64,000 nt of DNA, taken from assembly GCA_036346375.1 (NCBI GenBank), contig CM070506.1, forward strand, positions 4,402,001 to 4,466,000. Direction: 5' to 3'. Shown here one piece after another: positions 56,694 through 64,000 of this stretch. Both the position numbers and the translations under genes were made by a program. The notes beneath the pieces are model-generated. The model was given only the letters and a program-made list of their open reading frames with translations, was not told the DNA's origin and did no database searches. Source of the DNA: Guadua angustifolia (Eukaryota; Streptophyta; Magnoliopsida; Poales; Poaceae). Every line of letters begins with the position of its first letter. Position 1 is the stretch's first letter.

Positions 56694-57906
56694 TCCTTAC
56701 CCCCTGCCGCGCGTCGATCTCATCGTCGACTCGGCGGCGAGGATCTGAGCTCTTGTGCTACGGATGCATACTCAGGGTACCACCAGATTAGCATGACGGT
56801 GGAAGACGAAGAAAAAACTGCTTTTGTAACACCCATGGGTGTTTATTGTTATATCAGAATGGCTTTTTGGTTAAAAAATGCTGGTTCTAATTACCAACGT
56901 GCCATGCATAGTACTTTCCGTCCACAGATAGGGCGCAATCTTGAGGTATACGTCGACGACTTGGTTGTGAAAGTTAAAAAGAGCGAAGAACTGATTGAAG
57001 ACCCGGAGGAGACCTTCGCCAACCTCTGGAAGAATTACTTAAAGCTCAACCTCGAAAAGTGTGTGTTCGGCATGCCCTTCGAAAAGTTGCTAGGGTTCCT
57101 CGTGTCCAGTTGGGGCATTGAGGCCAATCCTGACAAGATAGCAGCCATTGAACACACGAAGCCGCCGGTTCAGCTCAAGCAGGTGCAATGCACGGTGGTC
57201 GCTTTGGCCTCCTTGGGCAATTTATTGCACGGTTGGGAAGAAAGGAGCACGCCCTATTCAAGCTCTTGAAGAAGGCAAACCACTTGAGTGGGTGAGGAGG
57301 CTCAACGAGCATTTGAAGACTTGAGCGATACCTCTCCTCCCGCTAATCTTGAGTAGCCCCAAGCCGTGAACCATTGCTCACAGACATCATTGCTACCCAG
57401 CGGTGGTGGCGTGGTCTTGGTGGCGGAGAGGAAGGCGTCGAAGCCGATCTACTATGTTAGCAAGGTGCTACGAGGCAAAGACGAGATACCATAAGCCTGA
57501 GAAGATGTTGTACGCCGTCTGGTGGTGTCCAAGAAGCTGCGGCACTATTTTTAGGCGAGATTACGGTGGTCACTTGCCTACCCCTGCGAGAGATCCTTCA
57601 CAACCCGAAGTGAAGGCGCATCGTCAAGTGGCGGTGGAGTTAGAAATTGGTCTCATGTTTATACCCGTCATCGCCATCAAGAGCAGTGGCGGAGTTTTTG
57701 CCGAATGGACTCCGCCACTCCTGGTGAAGAAACCCCCGCGCCTTCCCCCTGGACTTTATTCTTCGATGGCTCCTTCAGGCTCGAAGGCGCGTGGGCTGGG
57801 GTTGTCCTGGTCTCTCCGACCGGTGACATCCTCCGGTATGTGGTCGCCCTCGACTTCAAGGCCACCAACAACATTACCGAATACGAGGGCCTGCTGGCAG
57901 GGCTGC
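56694..57906 (+). pseudogene. RT (second part) and start of RNase H of RT5
   Basis: It continues from 55341 with a frame-disrupted LPRVDLIVDS, then the open stretch ISMTVEDEEKTAFVTPMGVY and the intact YVDD box at 56949-56960, DLVVKVKKSEELIEDPEETF and EKCVFGMPFEKLLGFLVS. Frameshifts follow around 57270. The RNase H part reads SPWTLFFDGSFRLEGAWAGV and FKATNNITEYEGLLAGL up to the solo LTR at 57907. The Asp of FDGS and the Glu of TEYEG are present. Confidence 0.87.
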
Positions 57907-60900
57907 TGTAACATCCCAAAATTTGGGTTTTCAAAAATTTATATTTAAATTAGCTTTCTAAAAATTTTACATCAATCTTATTAGATTCAAGAAGCTTAAT
58001 TTAGAATTTTCTACATCTAAAACAATTTAATGTGCCTTCTGTGTACATCAAGTAATTTAAAATTTAGTTTTTACAGTGTCCTTTGTATCTCAGGGAATTT
58101 TCCAAATTTGAGATTTGCTAAAAACTAATTAAAATTATTAATTTAAACATCTGGATGTTAATTGGATTTTTATTTGGATTTTTAATTCGAATTATTAATT
58201 GTTCGGGCAATTCTATATCCAAATTCCAATTCAAACCTTTCCTTTGAAATTCCGTTTAAATCGAAAATTTAGATTTTTCCTCGGTGTTCTAATTAACCTG
58301 GCATCCATATCCTTCCAAAACTCGGAGTTCAATTCTTTATCGTCCGCAAATTCAAAATTTCAATTTCCGGTCCTTATTCCAAATTTCACCCGAGTTCCAA
58401 AATACTCCAAAAATATCAAAATTCATAGAATCAGGTTCCAAATATTCCAAAATAATTGTGGGAATTTTTCCAAGATTTATAGAATCTCTCCGGTATTTTA
58501 ACTCTCGCGGTCTTTCGTTAAATCCAGTATAATAGTCCCGGAATTGTCTAAATCCTAAAACTTATCAAAATTCAGTGAAACTAATTTTATTGGGTTCCAA
58601 ATAATTTCTAGTAGTTTTAGGAATTTTTCCAAGATTTTTAGATTATTTTTGCTATTTTATTCCTCGCGCTTTTGTCTCTCCATTTCTTCCAACCAATGAG
58701 AAAGCGACACGTGTCCAGCACTGTACATCTTCAACCTCCAGCCGTGCGCACTGTTCATATTCAGCCCTATTTGCAGCCCAAACTTCAAATGCTCAGAACT
58801 TTTGCAATTCTCAACGAAATTGAGTGAGGTCAGTTGCAAATCGACGGTCTAGTTAAGGGCTTCAATTCTCCTGCAGTTTCTCCCTCTGAAATCAAGTGAA
58901 ACGGAAGCTGCAAGCACTTATTTGCCGTTTCTTGTTTTAGCCATAACTCTTCCGTTTCTTCTTCTCTCAATGTGTGCGAGTACTCAAAAGTTTCGTCTCG
59001 ACATCCTCCATCCCGTGCTCACCCTTACCCTCCATTTCCAGAACATTTGCCCTTCCGAAAATCGAAGAAACCATCGTCGGACGTCCTCCGTTGACATCGC
59101 CGTGTCATCTTTTGATCTGGTAAGGCAAATGGACTTCCGTTCACGTCATCATGTGCACATTGGTGTGTAAATCATAACCCCTCAAGAAATTCCAGGTTTC
59201 GTCAAGAATTGCTCCGGGAATTTGCGTTTGTTCGTCGTCAAGTTGAGTTCTGTTCGTCGTCGATTCCTCCCAAACCGGTAATTCCCAATCAAATTTCTTT
59301 TATATATAGCCTAGTATGATCATGCTCTACGCCGTGCTCCTGCTAGTTTTGAGAAATTTTGCGTTTTATGGTGTTTTTGGCCGCCATGCCATTTGGTCGG
59401 TTTTGGTCGCGTCGGCCGTCGCCCTCGCCGTTGCTCCGGCCATCCCCGCCATCGGCCATCATGCCCACGGGCTTCCCCTCACCTCTCCACCCCATCCCCA
59501 CCACTGGCTGGCCCTCAATTGGCCAATGTCACCCCGAATTGCGCAGCGCACGCCAATTGCTCGATAAAATGCCTACGAAGCCGGTTTTTGCGCTTTTCTT
59601 TGTTTTCTTGACCTAGCCGCCGCCTCAACCTTGTGTAGAACTCCCATGACCTCTCCCACACGTCCTCACCTCAGATCAACTCATCCAAACTGAGAAACTT
59701 TGCCTCATCCTCCGAAGCGCCGCCGCACGTCGGCCATACTTTGAGGCACGTTCCCCGTCAACTCGTCGACTCTTTTCAAGATCCGTTTGTGTCACCTCGT
59801 GTCTCATAGTACCCTCTGTCTCCCTTTCAAATTTCATGCAATTTGGTTTGTAGAATCAAAAGTTACGGCTGGCCAAAGATCAAATCTTGCCGGAGGTTGT
59901 TCTCCCTCGTTTTTGCGAGTTTGGCCGTGACATTTTTATGGTAGACTCCCCTTGATGTCCCCTACGCGGTGCTCGCCCTAACTCAAGGTTTTACCTGCTG
60001 GATTAGTGCAGAAAAATCAATCTTCCCCGATCAGACTGCGTACGAACAGCAGGGAATGGCATCATGCGTTCCCCGTTGATCCAGAAGGTAAAAATCCGAT
60101 CTCTTCGCGTCATATCGTGTTCTAGGATCTCAGTAGGCTCTCTGAATTTGTTTGTAATTTTTCATTCATTATTCTAGTAGTTATGGCTATTAGATCTATT
60201 AGCTATAACAACCGTTAATCGGCAGTTTGTGATTAATCCAGTGGGTCGCCGCCAAATCCGCCTATACCGTTGAGTTCGTATCACCACGTTCTACACCGTG
60301 CTCACCCTACCTTTGCTATTCCACTGTCCAAAAATTTTAATATTCATTTCGCCGTCGGTTTCGCGCCGTGCATCGCCTTTTTGTCGCTAAACATCTTAGT
60401 TCGCTTTGGCGAGTCCTTCCGTCCGATTGGTGCGTTACCCTCTTGTTTTGGCCATCCTTCGAGTTTATTTGGTCTCTATTTGCCGTCAAAGCCTTAATCT
60501 AAAACCTACCCGTTATCGCTTTGCCTTCGCCGATAGCGTTCCGCCGTTATCGTTTCGTCGTTAACGTTCCATTGTTAACGTTCCGCCGTTAACGTTCCAT
60601 CGTTAACGTTTCGCTGTTAAAGTTTCGTCGTTAACGTCCCGTCGTTAACGCTTTGCTCTCATCGTAGGCGTGCATTCAAGTAAAGGCCCTAATGCGATGT
60701 CATCATCTTTTCTATCGCCTTGATGTGATCTAGCTCTATCACATTGAGTTTAGCCCCGTCTTCTTATCATCGCCGTCTTGTCATCATCGAGCCTTTTCAT
60801 CGATGTATGACTGAACCCCCTTATCGAATCACAATAGATGTTGACCCCACTTGTCCTTATCTTATCGTTGAGAATCTAATCTGCCATTGATTGGAAAATC

Positions 60901-63083
60901 ATTCATGGACTTGGTTGATACACCATTGACCATGTGTCATATCCTTGTACCCATATCTAATCTATCAGCTTATCTTTTTTTGTTTACTGTGTATCTGTTC
61001 AGTTAACAAAAGTCAACTTTTGCATCAGCTTAGTTCATCATGAACTAACATATCTTTATGGACCTGGTCTATGGATCGAGAGCCATATGTCATTGTCTGT
61101 CTAATCAAGATAGCAACTTCAAAGGAAATATTCTTTGGAATGTTATTCCTTCTTTCCCAGTTATTAATCTTTCTCTTCGGTGTATTTTCCGAAAGCCGTT
61201 CTATTTTGTCTAATCATCGACCTAATCCATTCAAGTTCCTAATTTCATCTAAGCCGTTGTGCCCATGCTATTCGTTCTTAATTTGGAGTTTACTTGATTT
61301 GTTTTTGAGTTTCGTTGTATTTGTGCTTGTTTATCGTTAGACGCGTTGCCAGAAGTCGCTCGAAGGAGCTGAGGATCAAGCAAGCAGAGGTTGAAGATCG
61401 AGGATCAAGGATCGAAGATAAAGAGTAAAGAGTAATATAAATTGCAAGGGCCAGGAAAGTTGTACTTTGATCATATTGCTCCTAGTTTTACAAATTTACT
61501 TTGATTCAAATTATTGCATGCTAGTTCAATATTAAAATGATTTAAATTAATTTGGGATTAGATATTCAACCCAATTGCTAATATCATATTGCCATGATTA
61601 TTTGTATGCCATAATTCATTTGTCACCCTAAGATGGTTGATTAATAGTTGGTTGTTATTACTTGCCAAATGTGGGTTGGTTAGATCGTGTATAATTGCTT
61701 AGCTATGCCACGCAACATATGTCTTTTGAAAATAAAAGGATAATACTGATTAATGGATTATGAAATGTGTTTGTGAAATAGTGTGACGTGTTGCCACACG
61801 ATGATATTGATATGTGGAACCAGCGTGGTTCTACATGGATGTTGAGTTGTTGTTGGCATTGTGTTGTGCAATAATCAACTGGGGTGATAAAGGATTTAGA
61901 CTGGGGCAAGTGGCAAGTGGCTTTATGCCAGGTGGGCCATTGTGGCATTTGGGGGGGTTGAGTGTTGTGAGGGTGTGCCAATTTTGAGAGAAGGATGTCT
62001 TGGCTGGGTCGGTTAAGGACTTCACCTTGCAAGCCTTTGACTGAGTCACTCGTACAACCACATGTCCGAATGGGAAGACCTAGTTTAGTAGGATTCGATA
62101 TCTCACCTTTGATACCTCGGGTGGCGATCATCGAGGGTATTGTATGGGGGCGTACATCTTGTGGCTTGGTACCCTATCCAACGGTGTTCGTCGGTCCTAT
62201 ACTTCGGCTCAGAGTGAGGGAAGTGATAGTGAAGGCAACCCGGAGAGGTTCCTAGGTTGAGATAGAAGTTTCTAAAAGACTTTGTTATGATCGCTCATTT
62301 GCATACTCTTGTATGGCGATTCACGGCTGACGTGATGAGTTGATTGTATCTTGTGGGTAAAGTGTACAACCTCCGCAGAGTGTAAAAATTATTCGAATAG
62401 CCGAGTCCGCGGTACTGGACAATGCTCGGGGATTACAGTCAAGGGGTAGAGTTTTAAAAATAAAAATGAGGTTGGGAATGTGGACAATGTGATATGGAAA
62501 TTGGTTAAGGAAGAGAAATTCTTTACTTGAGAATGATTACGAAAGTTATTATAGGTATTACTTGTTTTACTGCTTTTCAATATATTTATGATATTCATTT
62601 GTAAATCTTTGTTTTATGCAAAATAGCCAATTCACCATTCAATTGGGATAAGCCGTGCATATAGTTATTTAGACTTGCATTACATGCACGACTTGTTGAG
62701 TACGGTTGTGTACTCACCCTTGCTTTAACAAAACATCACGAGTTGAGGAGAAGTCTTTGTCTTGAAGAAGGAGAAGTTCGCAAGAAGGCGAATATCTAGG
62801 AGTTGAACCTTGTCAAATGCCCGTGGTATTTTGATGGGATTCACCGACGTTCTTCGTTCATTCTTTGTTCGTTTTACTCGAGTTGAAGCCATCTGGGCTT
62901 CACAATTGTAAGTTGACCTTAAGGTTGTTCAACATGTTATATTAAAAGATGAATTCTTTATTTATTAATCCGTTGTGTATGATTGTGATATTCATCTTTG
63001 TTAACTGTGGGCACTAGCTACTGATCCTGGGACTAGTGCTGAAAACACAGAGGGTTTCCGGATTGCAAATTCGGGTCCCGACA
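57907..63083 (+). mobile_element. Solo LTR of a large gypsy element, 5.18 kb (TSD GCTGC)
   Basis: It starts TGTAACATCCCAAAATTTG and ends GGGTCCCGACA, flanked by GCTGC at 57902-57906 and 63084-63088. The insertion splits the RNase H coding sequence of RT5, which resumes directly after the second GCTGC. No gag-pol sequence lies within, so it is a single LTR although unusually long. The TGTAACATCCC start suggests a Tekay/Del-like chromovirus. Short ORFs in it have no domain. A 14-bp tandem array lies at 60527-60652. Confidence 0.9.
60527..60652. repeat. 14-bp tandem repeat centred on GTTAAC
   Basis: About nine units of the form GTTAACGTTCCGTC with substitutions run nearly head to tail. The GTTAAC core is kept in most copies and appears as GTTATC or GTTAAA in others. 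Confidence 0.85.
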
Positions 63084-64000
63084 GCTGCGTGTCGCCTCGA
63101 CGTTAGGCGTTCGGCGCCTACAAGTCAAAGGCGACTCCCTGCTGGTCATCAATCAAGCGCGAAAGGAATTTCAATGCTCTGACCCTACCATGGCCGCCTA
63201 CTTGGCGAGGTCGAGAAGATGGGCGCCACTTGAAGGATCGATATATCCATATCCTCGATCACGACAACCATATGGCGACCAGCGCTTTCAAAGCTCGCGT
63301 CATAAGAACCTCTGTCGGTTGGGGTCTTTGAACAAAGACTATCGCGATTGTCGTCGCTGCCCCGATTCAGGCGGGACGACGGTGCGGCCGTCGCGACCTC
63401 CGACTTCAGTGGGGAGGCGGTCTGCATTGTCGCGCCTCAGTTCAGGAGGGTAGGCGGCGCACCGCCTCGGCCCAGTGCAGGAGGGAAGGCGGCGGTGCCG
63501 CCGGTGCGGCACCTTGGGAAAAGCTTGGCCAAGCGAGATGCAGGCGATCACCACGTGATCGCCACACTTGTCCAGGAAGGTCAATGGATGGATCCTATTC
63601 TAGCCTTCCTACGAGACCGAGTGATCCCCGACGATGATGCCTCAGCTAAGAAAATTGCACGCAAGGCCAAGTGCTATACTCTGGTAGGTGGGGACCTATA
63701 CCGCTGGAGGAAAAACGGAATTCTACTGAAGTGCATCACTCGGGAAGAGGGGAGCAACCTGCTCTCCGATATCCATGGAGGCATGTGCGGGAGCCATATT
63801 TTCGGCCGAACGCTTGTCGGCAAAGCGTTCCGCCAAGAATTTTATTGGCCTACTGCCCTCTAGGATGCTTGTGAGCTGGTGAGGAGATGCGAAGCATGCT
63901 AATTCTTTGCCAGGCAAATCCACCGACCAGCCCAAGCTCTGCAAACCATCCCGCTCTCTTGGTCGTTCGCGGTCTGGGGGCTAAATATCCTAGGCCTGTT
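63084..64000 (+). pseudogene. RNase H C-terminus and integrase N-terminus of RT5 (cut by window end)
   Basis: RNase H resumes with LGVRRLQVKGDSLLVINQA in broken frame (63090-63160), then YLARSRRW. Between about 63340 and 63520 the normal sequence is replaced by GC-rich repeats (GGCGGCGC, GGGAGGCGG). The integrase then starts: IARKAKCYTLVGGDLYRWRK, ITREEGSNLLSDIHGGMCGSH and FGRTLVGKAFRQEFYWPTA, the H2C2 zinc-binding region, with its second half (CEAC) after an in-frame TAG at 63862. The frame continues into the integrase core start (SWSFAVWGLNILGL) at the window edge. Confidence 0.82.

Larger units (their letters stand above)
53291..64000 (+). mobile_element. Tat-lineage Ty3/gypsy retrotransposon RT5 with two nested solo LTRs, running off the window
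   Basis: Gag, protease, RT, RNase H and the start of integrase lie in order on the plus strand once the two insertions (55342-56693 and 57907-63083) are set aside. Its 5' LTR and leader are absent: the element begins abruptly at the RT4 junction near 53290. The rest of integrase, any antisense ORF and the 3' LTR would lie beyond 64000. Confidence 0.82.

Overview
The window is nuclear DNA from a plant, almost certainly a grass (Poaceae) and plausibly Oryza or a close relative. The reasons are long Ty3/gypsy LTRs primed by initiator tRNA-Met, Tat-lineage gypsy elements carrying an antisense ORF, a BARE1/Angela-type copia LTR, Stowaway and PIF/Tourist MITEs, CACTA DNA transposons, and one intron-rich subtilase gene. 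No prokaryotic features are present. Species, chromosome and position cannot be read from the sequence; the TE density would suit a pericentromeric or other repeat-rich interval.

Layout. 1-8975: a chromovirus-like gypsy element (RT1) with long LTRs. Its 5' LTR carries a complete non-autonomous CACTA transposon (1058-4526, TSD AGG), its pol is badly deleted, and its 3' LTR breaks off after about 500 bp. 8976-10983: a fragment of a Tat-lineage gypsy element (antisense ORF on +, integrase on -). 10984-19967: a minus-strand LTR element (RT2) with 3.5 kb LTRs around about 2.5 kb of non-coding internal DNA. 19968-26700: ancient DNA-transposon debris, including a frameshifted CACTA ORF that joins a Transposase_24-like region to a Ulp1-like cysteine protease. 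26700-27420: a decayed gypsy RNase H/integrase. 27655-28936: a 1.28 kb near-perfect palindrome built from copies of an ACAAGCGGTT motif. 29804-30017: a small copia 3' LTR. 30137-37260: the only intact host gene, a nine-exon subtilisin-like protease on the minus strand (747 aa, all splice phases consistent), with MITEs in introns 2 and 4. 37400-43035: LTR fragments, minisatellites and unrecognised sequence. 43036-53290: a minus-strand Tat element (RT4: 3' LTR, PPT, antisense ORF, pol), interrupted by a solo LTR at 46903-48710 (TSD GCTTG). 53291-64000: a plus-strand Tat element (RT5), interrupted by two solo LTRs at 55342-56693 (TSD TCCTT) and 57907-63083 (TSD GCTGC), and running off the end of the window.

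How it fits together. This is a nested TE landscape around a single host protease gene. Matching target-site duplications give a relative order: RT5 and RT4 are older than the solo LTRs within them, and RT1 is older than its CACTA passenger. Several junctions (8975, 10984, 43036 and about 53290) join unrelated or oppositely oriented elements without visible TSDs, so rearrangement has shaped the region as well as insertion.

Most notable: the long palindrome with a Pol III-like motif in its loop, the Tat antisense ORF with a TATA box of its own, the head-to-head Tat junction in gag, and the intact subtilase among decayed TEs. I did not find a clearly new biological system. The palindrome is the best candidate for an undescribed small-RNA source.
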